Program-made: the position numbers and the translations under genes
Source of the DNA: Methanocorpusculum sp. MCE
Lineage (GTDB): Archaea > Halobacteriota > Methanomicrobia > Methanomicrobiales > Methanocorpusculaceae
Length of the DNA: 10,979 bases
Reading direction: 5' to 3'
Assembly (NCBI GenBank): GCA_003315675.1
Contig: NIZU01000111.1
Location: 1-10,979, forward strand
The notes under the pieces: model-generated
What the model was told of the DNA's origin: nothing
The model's input: the letters and a program-made list of their open reading frames with translations, nothing else
The model's database searches: none
Part shown: positions 5,732 through 10,979 of the stretch, one piece after another
How the letters are laid out: every line of letters starts with the position of its first letter
Position numbering within the stretch: position 1 is the stretch's first letter

Positions 5732-7312
5732 ATGTACTGTCAACAATGTCAGGAAGCAAAATCTCCTGCCTCCACATCAGGCGGAGTCTGTAGAAAAAAC
5801 GCCGTGATCTCAGCATATCAGGATGCTGTACTCTTTACCCTGTCCGGACTTGCCTATCGGCTGGAATCAGCGGACAAAAGTCTGGAACCCTGCGTTCTTG
5901 AAGCCCTGTTTTCAACGCAGACCAATACCGGGTTTGATAAAAACCGGTTTCTCAGCTACCTTGTCTGTATTACATCTCACAAAGATGCACTCCCGACAGT
6001 TCCGGGAGAGCCGGCGGCATGTGCATGGACGCCAAAATCCGAAGAGGAGATCGTAACCTCCGGGCTTACCGGTCTTGACACAATCGAGGACGTCAATACC
6101 CGATCCCTTTACTCCCTTCTGCTCTTCGGCATCAAAGGACTCGCTACCTACTATTCCCATGCGGTCGTTCTTGGAAAAACCGACGAGACGATTCTGCCGT
6201 TCATCACAAAAGCACTCGCTTCCAGATTCAAGGACATGGATATCCAGGAAAGGATCGGCCTTGTTCTGGAATGCGGAGAGATCGGTGTGAAAACCCTCGC
6301 TCTGCTGGATTCCGCAAACCAGGCCTACGGTATCCCGGAGATCACCAGCGTACCGTCCAAGGTCGGGACGAATCCGGGGATCCTCGTGACCGGTAACGAC
6401 TTAAAAGACCTGGAGCTTCTCCTCAAAGCCACGGAAAATACCTGGATCGACATCTACACCCACGGAGAGATGCTGCCTGCGCATGCATATCCCGGCCTGA
6501 AGAAGTATCCCCACCTGAAAGGCAATTACGGATCGTCCTGGGCAAATCAGCGGACGGAACTCCCGAAATTCAACGGACCCATCCTCTTTACGACAAACTG
6601 TCTGGTCCCGCCGGCAACTTCCTATGAAAAGCATGTGTTCACCACCGGAGCGGTCGGATTTCCCGGATGCCCCCACATAGGAGAAAATCCCGACGGAACC
6701 AAAGATTTTAGCGCCCTCATCAGCCTCGCAAAAACCTGCCAGGCTCCCGAAGATCTGCACATTCCCGCGCTTTTAACGGGATGTGCCCACGATGCGGTCG
6801 TTTCCCTTGCACCGAAAGTCCTTGAGCTCGTCAATACCGGAAAAATCAAAAGATTCGTCGTGATGGCGGGCTGCGACGGACGCGACAAGAAACGCGAATA
6901 TTATACCGAGTTCGCCAAAGCTCTGCCAAAGGACACGGTCATCCTCACCGCAGGATGCGCCAAATACCGATACAATTTCCTGGATCTTGGCGACATCGAA
7001 GGCATCCCGCGGATCCTGGATGCCGGACAGTGCAATGATTCCTACAGTCTGGTCGTGATCGCGCTCACCTTAGCAGAAGCATGCACATGCGGAGCCAATG
7101 ATCTGCCGATTTCCTACAACATCGCCTGGTACGAACAAAAAGCGGTTCTGGTTTTACTGGCACTGCTGCACTTAGGCATCAAAGACATCATGCTCGGACC
7201 GTCGCTCCCGAATTTCATCTCCCCGGATGTATTGGATGTCCTGGTGAAAACATTCGGTCTCCAGCCAAGCTCTTCGGTAGAAGAGGATCTGGTCAAACTG
7301 AAGTGCGTTTGA
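5732..7312 (+). CDS. hcp: Hybrid cluster protein (Hcp, hydroxylamine reductase family) with altered ligands
   Basis: This 526-residue cytoplasmic iron-sulfur protein belongs to the Hcp/prismane family, credited with hydroxylamine reductase and nitric oxide reductase activity. Most ligands of the Fe-S-O hybrid cluster are in place by spacing to the Desulfovibrio protein: E246 (THGEMLP), C290 (TTNCLVP), C381 (MAGCDGR, the persulfide position), C409 (TAGCAKYRYN), C434 (AGQCNDSYS), E468 and K470 (WYEQK). Two departures stand out. The position of the family's His ligand, 24 residues before the ligand Glu (usually GHDL), is Asn222 in TGNDLKDLE. The N-terminal [4Fe-4S] motif keeps C3, C6 and C20, but the third cysteine appears to be Ser14. 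The protein is full length with no frameshift, so decay is not obvious. It diverges from an HxlR regulator and ends at T7, converging on the cyclophilin gene. Confidence 0.95.
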   Translation: MYCQQCQEAKSPASTSGGVCRKNAVISAYQDAVLFTLSGLAYRLESADKSLEPCVLEALFSTQTNTGFDKNRFLSYLVCITSHKDALPTVPGEPAACAWTPKSEEEIVTSGLTGLDTIEDVNTRSLYSLLLFGIKGLATYYSHAVVLGKTDETILPFITKALASRFKDMDIQERIGLVLECGEIGVKTLALLDSANQAYGIPEITSVPSKVGTNPGILVTGNDLKDLELLLKATENTWIDIYTHGEMLPAHAYPGLKKYPHLKGNYGSSWANQRTELPKFNGPILFTTNCLVPPATSYEKHVFTTGAVGFPGCPHIGENPDGTKDFSALISLAKTCQAPEDLHIPALLTGCAHDAVVSLAPKVLELVNTGKIKRFVVMAGCDGRDKKREYYTEFAKALPKDTVILTAGCAKYRYNFLDLGDIEGIPRILDAGQCNDSYSLVVIALTLAEACTCGANDLPISYNIAWYEQKAVLVLLALLHLGIKDIMLGPSLPNFISPDVLDVLVKTFGLQPSSSVEEDLVKLKCV

Positions 7313-7335
7313 TCACGCACCTTTTTTTAAAAAGA
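7313..7335. terminator. Oligo-T/A stop region after hcp
   Basis: The gap between convergent hcp and the cyclophilin gene contains T7 (7322-7328) followed by A5. This gives a T tract in the hcp direction and a shorter one for the opposite strand. There is no strong hairpin, which is normal for archaea. Confidence 0.5.
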
Positions 7336-7794
7336 TTAGAGAAGAGTTGCTTTTACGATCACAACATCTTCTAAGGGTTTGTCCGAGTAGTTGGTCTTGA
7401 CCTTGCCGAGTTTTTCAACGACATCCATACCCTCAACCACTTTTCCAAAAGCAGGGTGGGCTTTGTCGAGGTAGTTGTTGTTCGCAAGGTTGATGAAAAA
7501 CTGACTGCCGCCGGTATTTGGTCCGGCATTTGCCATAGAAATCGTGCCTTTGTTGTTTTTGTTGTCCGGCATGAACTCGTCGGGGATCTTGTAGCCCGGC
7601 CCTCCGCGGCCGGTACCGGTCGGGTCGCCGCCCTGGATCATGAATCCGTCGATGATTCGGTGAAAGATGACGCCGTCATATAATCCGTCAGCGACAAGCT
7701 TTGCAAAATTACCGGCGGTCACCGGCATATCCTCACGGAGTTCGAGGACGATATCCCCGTGATTGGTGGAAAGAAGTACTTTCTGTGCTGTCAT
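7336..7794 (-). CDS. Cyclophilin-type peptidyl-prolyl cis-trans isomerase
   Basis: This 152-residue single-domain cyclophilin speeds proline isomerisation during protein folding, and is cytoplasmic because no signal peptide is present. The catalytic signature FHRIIDGFMIQGGDPTGTG (44 onward) includes the active-site Arg46 and Gln54. GSQFFINLANNNYLD and HPAFGKVVEGMDVV follow in the expected order. The frame is open to an ATG at 7836, but the start at 7794 gives the family N-terminus (KVLLSTNHGDIVLEL). The longer version would run through the AT-rich promoter box shared with the divergent radical SAM gene. The A/T box 7817-7826 lies about 25-30 bp before this ATG, suggesting a leaderless or very short-leader mRNA. 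Confidence 0.96.
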   Translation of the reverse strand: MTAQKVLLSTNHGDIVLELREDMPVTAGNFAKLVADGLYDGVIFHRIIDGFMIQGGDPTGTGRGGPGYKIPDEFMPDNKNNKGTISMANAGPNTGGSQFFINLANNNYLDKAHPAFGKVVEGMDVVEKLGKVKTNYSDKPLEDVVIVKATLL

Positions 7795-7855
7795 GCATCT
7801 AGTTGTGCGCAGACAAAAATAATAAACATGTATCATGACAAATGTAGTGACACCA
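7795..7855. promoter_or_regulatory. Compact bidirectional promoter
   Basis: The two divergent genes share one AT-rich core, AAATAATAAA (about 7817-7826), which reads as a TATA-like box on either strand. It lies about 25-30 bp from the cyclophilin ATG (7794) and about 30 bp from ATG 7856 of the radical SAM gene. Both mRNAs would then begin at or very near the start codon. This is inference from spacing. Confidence 0.45.
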
Positions 7856-9001
7856 ATGAAAAATCCGTTTCATGTCATGATTATCCCGACACTCGGCTGC
7901 CCCGGACGCTGTAAATACTGCTGGAGTTCGGATGAAACATCGCCGAGAATGCCGCTTGACACGATAGACGATATTGTCAGGTGGCTCAAACCGCTCGAAG
8001 ATCAGCGGGTTACATTTACCTTTCACGGCGGAGAACCGCTGCTTGCCGGAGCGGAGTTTTACAGGAAGGCGCTCAAAAAGATATCCGAAGAACTACCGCA
8101 TCTCTCACCCGAGTTTGCCATTCAGACCAATCTCTGGCTGATGGATGATGAACTCGCCGAAATTTTTGCAGAATACCGGGTCCCAATCGGTTCGTCCATT
8201 GACGGACCAGAGGAGCTGACGAATTATCAGCGGGGCGATGAATACTTTGAGCGCTGCCTTGCCGGTTACAATATCGCCGTAGACCACGGGCTTATGGTCA
8301 GGTTCATCTGTACATTCACCAACTCTTCCGTTAAGCAGAAGGAAGCGATCGTGAACTTTTTCAAAGAACGGGGCTGGGTCATGAAACTCCACCCGGCTCT
8401 GCCGTCTCTCAAAGGAGAGAATCCGAATGCATGGACCCTTGAACCGGAGGAGTACGGCGACCTTCTGGTCTATCTTCTGGACGAAGCGATCGAACATGCA
8501 GACGATCTTGAGATTATGAACATCAATGATCTCTGCCGGTCCGTGTTTACCCGGGCAGGGAGCGTTTGCACCTATGCAGACTGTATGGGAACAACGTTTG
8601 CGGTCGGACCAGACGGGGATATCTATCCCTGTTACCGGTTTATCGGGATGCCGGAATGGGTAATGGGGTATGTGAGAGACGCCCCGTCGATTGAGAGCCT
8701 GATGGAGAGCCCCGCAGGAAAACGGATGCTTGCATTCAAGGAATTTGTGGACACGGCATGCAAAGACTGCGCACATATCACTTACTGCAGAGGAGGATGC
8801 CAGTACAATGCAATTGCACCGACCGGAGGGTCCCTCGAGGGGGTCGATCCGCATTGCATCGCCTATCAACGGATCTTCGATGAGATCACAACACGGCTGA
8901 ATGACGAGATGAATGCAGCACCGGTGAGCAGAGTTTCACGGGTGAAGAGGCAGAAGAAGCCGAGCGTGACGAGACTTATTCAAAAAATCGTTGAGGAATG
9001 A
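7856..9001 (+). CDS. Radical SAM/SPASM peptide-maturase-like enzyme
   Basis: This 381-residue protein is a radical S-adenosylmethionine enzyme with a C-terminal SPASM domain, the architecture of anaerobic sulfatase maturases and peptide-modifying enzymes. The SAM-cluster motif is CX3CX2C at C15, C19 and C22 (LGCPGRCKYCW), followed by the SAM-binding HGGEPLLAG. Auxiliary-cluster cysteines are C238, C243, C259 (GDIYPCYRF), C302, C305, C311, C315 (ACKDC, YCRGGC) and C334, enough for two [4Fe-4S] clusters. A basic tail (VKRQKKPSVTRLIQKI) closes the protein. It resembles a methanogen-specific group annotated as putative peptide-modifying radical SAM enzymes; I cannot confirm the subfamily. ATG 7835 is an alternative start, but the promoter box at 7817-7826 makes 7856 more likely. 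The stop overlaps a 61-codon ORF (ATGA), implying coupling. Confidence 0.92.
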   Translation: MKNPFHVMIIPTLGCPGRCKYCWSSDETSPRMPLDTIDDIVRWLKPLEDQRVTFTFHGGEPLLAGAEFYRKALKKISEELPHLSPEFAIQTNLWLMDDELAEIFAEYRVPIGSSIDGPEELTNYQRGDEYFERCLAGYNIAVDHGLMVRFICTFTNSSVKQKEAIVNFFKERGWVMKLHPALPSLKGENPNAWTLEPEEYGDLLVYLLDEAIEHADDLEIMNINDLCRSVFTRAGSVCTYADCMGTTFAVGPDGDIYPCYRFIGMPEWVMGYVRDAPSIESLMESPAGKRMLAFKEFVDTACKDCAHITYCRGGCQYNAIAPTGGSLEGVDPHCIAYQRIFDEITTRLNDEMNAAPVSRVSRVKRQKKPSVTRLIQKIVEE

Positions 9002-9183
9002 ACCTAAGCAGATACCTGTCCTTCTCATTTCCCGCAGAGATGTTTGCTGACCCGCGCTGCACGAAACGTTTCTTTTTTCTTCAGGACGGTGAGATCGATA
9101 GGTCCGTCATGGAGAGGGATTGCGAGATTGCTTCACTGACGGCGGGAGGGTTCGGCCAGCTTGTGGCGGCATTGTTCAGGTAG
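8998..9183 (+). CDS. Small ORF translationally coupled to the radical SAM gene
   Basis: I do not recognise this 61-residue product. Its ATG overlaps the radical SAM stop (ATGA at 8998-9001), the usual sign of coupled translation. The sequence has two cysteines (C21 and C42), an aromatic patch KRFFFLQDGEIDRSV, and a C-terminal EIASLTAGGFGQLVAALFR that looks like a helix ending a folded domain. It could be a real small partner or substrate of the radical SAM enzyme. It could also be the shortened remnant of a larger downstream gene, because the following 550 bp look decayed. It is not a typical Cys-rich modified peptide. Confidence 0.45.
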   Translation: MNLSRYLSFSFPAEMFADPRCTKRFFFLQDGEIDRSVMERDCEIASLTAGGFGQLVAALFR

Positions 9184-9733
9184 ATGAAAGGGGGGGGTCA
9201 CGTGCCATGTCATTGAAAATATCGTATCCCCGCAGGGATAAATGGCTGGATCAAAGGGTGATTATGTGCGGAAGGGGATTCCTTTGAAAATAAGGTTCAG
9301 CTAAGATTATCTGCATCGCTGTTTTTCAGCCGCCAAAAATCTATCGACCCGGCAGACTATGCGTGGCATCAACACGCCAAAACGACACGTGTGTTTTCAA
9401 ACCAAAATGCGCAGTGACCAGACACCCAAGACAACTCTAATCTAGTTTGTCACTCATATTTGACGACTTTTTGATGAGTATCGCATCAATTATCGGTAGA
9501 TCCTCAGCATTTCCATTAGATTGCGAATTCCTGCCGAAATTCCCCGTTGGATTATAAGGTTTCCCCTTCCGTATCAACGGACTCCAACGCAAAAACAGCA
9601 CAAATCCGGCCTGAAATGGAAAACTACTGCTCAAATGCATACAACGACAGAGCCTGATGCTCCTAACAAACTGGACAAAAATCAGGGGAGAATAGACAAG
9701 ATATAATATACCAGGAGGCGTAAAAAAAAATAA
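9184..9733. other. Gene-poor stretch before the right IS
   Basis: No confident gene lies here. There is a G8 run at 9190-9197, a small hairpin TATCCC-CGCA-GGGATA at 9225-9240, a CACGTG palindrome at 9199-9204, and an AT-rich end next to the IS. The composition and broken frames look like decayed coding sequence. One minus-strand frame described separately could be a gene end. Confidence 0.6.
9437..9733 (-). pseudogene. Possible 3' remnant of a gene cut by the right IS
   Basis: On the minus strand one frame stays open from the IS junction down to the stop at 9437, with ATG 9640 as the only internal methionine start near its beginning. The first part is hydrophobic (ILYLVYSPLIFVQFV, FQAGFVLFLRW), the rest polar (PLIRKGKPYNPTGNFGRN, then EDLPIIDAILIKKSS). 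This would fit the last membrane segment and tail of a membrane protein truncated by the insertion. It may equally be a chance frame in a low-complexity region. No family recognised. Confidence 0.22.
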
Positions 9734-9798
9734 TGAGAATTTCTAACAACCTTTTTTTTGACAGAAAGTACTTTCTTTTCGTACGTTGAGTAGTATGT

Positions 9799-10087
9799 AT
9801 GGGGACTTTCAGCAGCTTTGGTCTCAACCAGGCATATCACGAACGTTATGAAAAACTTGGCGACCGTCTCTCCGACGTTGGTAAAACACTTGATTGGGAT
9901 GTGTTTCGCCCTCTTTCGCCCTCTTCTTGAATCCATGTATGCAAATAAATCCGGCAAGGGCGGTCATCCCAATGTCGATGTCATACTTATGTTCAAGATT
10001 CAGCTTCTGGAAGTCTGGTATAATCTGTCTGATCTCGCCGTTGAACGTGAAATTTATGATCGTCTTTCTTTTTGGCATGGTAAGTGA
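9799..10087 (+). pseudogene. IS5 transposase N-terminal part, frameshifted (right copy)
   Basis: Translation from ATG 9799 gives the same N-terminus as the left copy, but after VFRPL it shifts frame at the duplicated TTTCGCCCTC and stops at TGA 9928-9930, after 43 residues. The rest (LESMYANKSGKGGHP to DRLSFWHGK) is intact in the other frame and ends at 10087, overlapping the GTG of the C-terminal part. This copy is therefore less likely to make a working transposase than the left one. Confidence 0.85.
9904..9923. repeat. 10-bp tandem duplication that frameshifts the right transposase
   Basis: TTTCGCCCTC occurs twice in a row (9904-9913 and 9914-9923). The left IS has it once. It explains the whole length difference between the two arms and breaks the N-terminal transposase frame, so it arose after the two copies separated, or was lost from the left copy. 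Confidence 0.95.
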
Positions 10088-10131
10088 GGGCGTTAGCCCG
10101 AAACGGTGAGCAAGATTCGATCTTGCGAACT
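10082..10131. other. Hairpin-rich ~50-bp insertion inside the transposase gene (right copy)
   Basis: This block is identical to the left-copy insertion. The hairpins are GGGC-GTTA-GCCC (10088-10099) and GCAAGAT-TCG-ATCTTGC (10110-10126). It carries the TGA that ends the N-terminal frame and a TAA just before the GTG of the C-terminal frame. Confidence 0.6.
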
Positions 10132-10800
10132 CTTGGGTGTCCTGACAAAATACCCGACAATTCAACGATCTGGTTATTTCGGGAGCGCATGTCCGAATCA
10201 GGCGTTGATACATTGGTCTGGCAGGAGTTTCAGAGACAACTTGACCTGAAAGGTCTGAAAATTGAACAAGGTATGATTCAGGATGCAACGTTTGTGTATG
10301 CTGAACCCGGTCATTGTAAGAAAGACACGCCGCGAGGAGATCAGGCAAAAACACGACGGGATAAAGATGGAAAAATCATGTCCAAGAACGGCAAAATGCA
10401 CTATGGCTATAAACTTCATACCATCATGGATACGACGCACGATCTTATTCGACGCATTGAAACCACCACGGCAAATGTTCATGATAGTCAGGTGGACCTC
10501 TCAGAAAAAGGAGAAGTGGTCTATCGGGATCGGGGATATCAGGGAGCAAAATGCAAGGGATATAGTGCCACAATGAAAAGGGGAGCGAGAGGGCATCCCA
10601 TTGGCATACGAGATAAACTGAGAAATCTGCGAATAAGTAGGAAGAGATCAAAGGGCGAGAGACCCTATGTAGTGATAAAAAATGTTTTTCATGCAGGGTT
10701 GGGAAAGGTAACAACGCTGCAAAGAGTACGAGTGAAAAATATGCTGGCTGCATTTTGTTATAATATCTATCAGGTGAAAACGATTCAAAACAGAGTGTAA
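10084..10800 (+). CDS. IS5-family transposase, C-terminal part with the DDE domain (right copy)
   Basis: This 238-codon frame encodes the DDE catalytic part, with the same landmarks as the left copy: Asp in MIQDATF, Asp in YRDRGYQG and Glu in KGERPYVVIK. It begins at GTG 10084, directly after an in-frame TAA, so it cannot be read from further upstream without a frame change. It has Leu after GVDT and Gly after HAGL, where the left copy has Val at both. It is open to its natural end just before the A10 tract near the IS terminus. Any expression would rely on re-initiation at the GTGA overlap. Confidence 0.85.
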   Translation: MRALARNGEQDSILRTLGCPDKIPDNSTIWLFRERMSESGVDTLVWQEFQRQLDLKGLKIEQGMIQDATFVYAEPGHCKKDTPRGDQAKTRRDKDGKIMSKNGKMHYGYKLHTIMDTTHDLIRRIETTTANVHDSQVDLSEKGEVVYRDRGYQGAKCKGYSATMKRGARGHPIGIRDKLRNLRISRKRSKGERPYVVIKNVFHAGLGKVTTLQRVRVKNMLAAFCYNIYQVKTIQNRV

Positions 10801-10846
10801 ATTTAAAAAAAAAACGTCAAGGAATAATGGGTATTCTTCTTTTTTT

Positions 10847-10862
10847 GGGGGGGGTGAGGGGG
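10847..10862. repeat. G8 and G5 homopolymer runs just outside the IS end
   Basis: G8 (10847-10854) and G5 (10858-10862) are separated by TGA and preceded by T7. They sit between the IS terminus and the coiled-coil gene start, and appear identically in the left arm. Long homopolymers are prone to slippage, and GGGGG just before ATG 10864 could also act as a crude ribosome-binding site. Confidence 0.7.
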
Positions 10863-10887
10863 TATGGATGTAGCCAATCTCCTATAC

Positions 10888-10979
10888 ATGACATCCCAGG
10901 AAAACATGGAAAAACGCCTCGAAGAACTCGAACGCGACTATGCCGACCTCATGGAACGGGTCCGCGACCTCGAACTCCA
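10888..10979 (+). CDS. 5' end of a coiled-coil protein gene, partial (right copy)
   Basis: This is the mirror copy of the frame at the left edge, running off the right edge. It starts at ATG 10888; in-frame ATG 10864 lies upstream, right after the G5 run. The visible residues form a Glu/Leu/Arg-rich heptad-like helix. The IS ends within about 50 bp of the start, so any original promoter of this gene has been displaced or lies within the IS. At most one of the two copies can be the original; whether either continues into a full gene is outside the window. Confidence 0.5.
   Translation, partial: MTSQENMEKRLEELERDYADLMERVRDLEL

Larger units (their letters stand above)
9735..10837 (+). mobile_element. 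IS5-family insertion sequence, right copy
   Basis: This is the second copy of the element, in opposite orientation to the left one. Its inner end is GAGAATTTCTAACAACC (9735-9751), and its outer end lies near 10837 (GGGTATTCT). The inner flank is AT-rich (TAAAAAAAAATAAT) and unrelated to the left copy's inner flank. The outer flank is identical to the left copy's apart from one base. The transposase is doubly damaged relative to a single-frame enzyme: by the hairpin insertion common to both copies and by a 10-bp duplication found only here. Confidence 0.8.
9734..10979. repeat. Right arm of the long inverted repeat
   Basis: This is the mirror of 1-1236, reaching the window edge in exact register. 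It contains the right IS copy and the same outer flank with the coiled-coil gene start. It is 10 bp longer than the left arm because of the TTTCGCCCTC duplication. The substitutions seen lie at 10200, 10213, 10703 and 10869. One of the two replacement changes alters each of two residues in the transposase C-terminal part. Confidence 0.97.

Noticed and set aside
8105..8869. A 254-codon minus-strand frame inside the radical SAM gene
   Set aside because: It lies wholly antisense to a gene with clear catalytic motifs. Its product is rich in Cys, His and Arg in no recognisable arrangement.
9225..9240. TATCCC-CGCA-GGGATA resembles part of a CRISPR repeat hairpin
   Set aside because: It occurs once, with no second repeat at spacer distance and no cas gene in the window. 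A lone 6-bp stem is common by chance.
10061..10090. Classic programmed -1 frameshift joining the two transposase halves
   Set aside because: There is no A6G or T7-type slippery heptamer at the junction, and a TAA lies directly before the GTG in the downstream frame. An inserted hairpin block explains the split better.
143..10837. Classical composite transposon with two IS5 copies carrying cargo
   Set aside because: The interior is housekeeping (eS6, aIF5B, tRNA-His), not cargo, and the repeat identity extends past the outer IS ends into host-like DNA. Recombination or duplication explains it better than transposition of the block.
10847..10862. G-quadruplex formed by the G8 and G5 runs
   Set aside because: Only two runs are present. 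Four stacked strands would need the G8 run to split, so a stable quadruplex is not convincing.

Overview
The window looks like chromosome of a methanogenic archaeon, most likely Methanomicrobiales and possibly Methanocorpusculum-like. It carries archaeal-type ribosomal protein eS6, an archaeal/eukaryal-type initiation factor aIF5B, a tRNA-His with no encoded CCA, archaeal TATA-type AT-rich boxes with short or absent leaders, and about 50% GC. The genus is a guess from gene style; the domain Archaea is firm.

Layout. The two window ends are the arms of one long inverted repeat (1-1236 and 9734-10979). The arms pair base for base from the outermost window positions inward. Each arm holds one copy of an IS5-family insertion sequence of about 1.1 kb, with its transposase pointing outward, plus about 140 bp of non-IS DNA. 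That outer DNA contains the start of a coiled-coil protein gene running off the window. In both IS copies the transposase gene is split by the same hairpin-rich insertion of about 50 bp. The right copy also has a private 10-bp duplication that breaks the N-terminal part, and the left copy has its inner terminal sequence present twice.

Between the arms lie about 8.5 kb of ordinary, mostly intact genes. In order they are: a two-gene operon of an unrecognised protein and a DUF2240-like protein (+); aIF5B followed by eS6 (-); tRNA-His(GTG) (+); a TspO/MBR membrane protein (-); an HxlR-type regulator (-) divergent from a hybrid cluster protein gene hcp (+); a cyclophilin (-) divergent from a radical SAM/SPASM peptide-maturase-like enzyme (+) whose stop codon overlaps the start of a 61-codon ORF; and finally about 550 bp with no confident gene, possibly the decayed end of a gene cut by the right IS.

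How they fit together. The translation genes (eS6, aIF5B, tRNA-His) are housekeeping. The HxlR/Hcp pair, and perhaps TspO, suggest a small redox or nitrosative-stress unit: a cysteine-rich regulator faces the hcp promoter across an inverted repeat (TAGTA-N6-TACTA). Hcp itself is unusual. The residue expected to be the His ligand of the hybrid cluster is Asn222, and one of the four N-terminal cluster cysteines appears to be Ser14. The radical SAM protein looks like a peptide-modifying SPASM enzyme, and its natural substrate is not obvious in the window. The long inverted repeats make the whole core block potentially invertible by homologous recombination.
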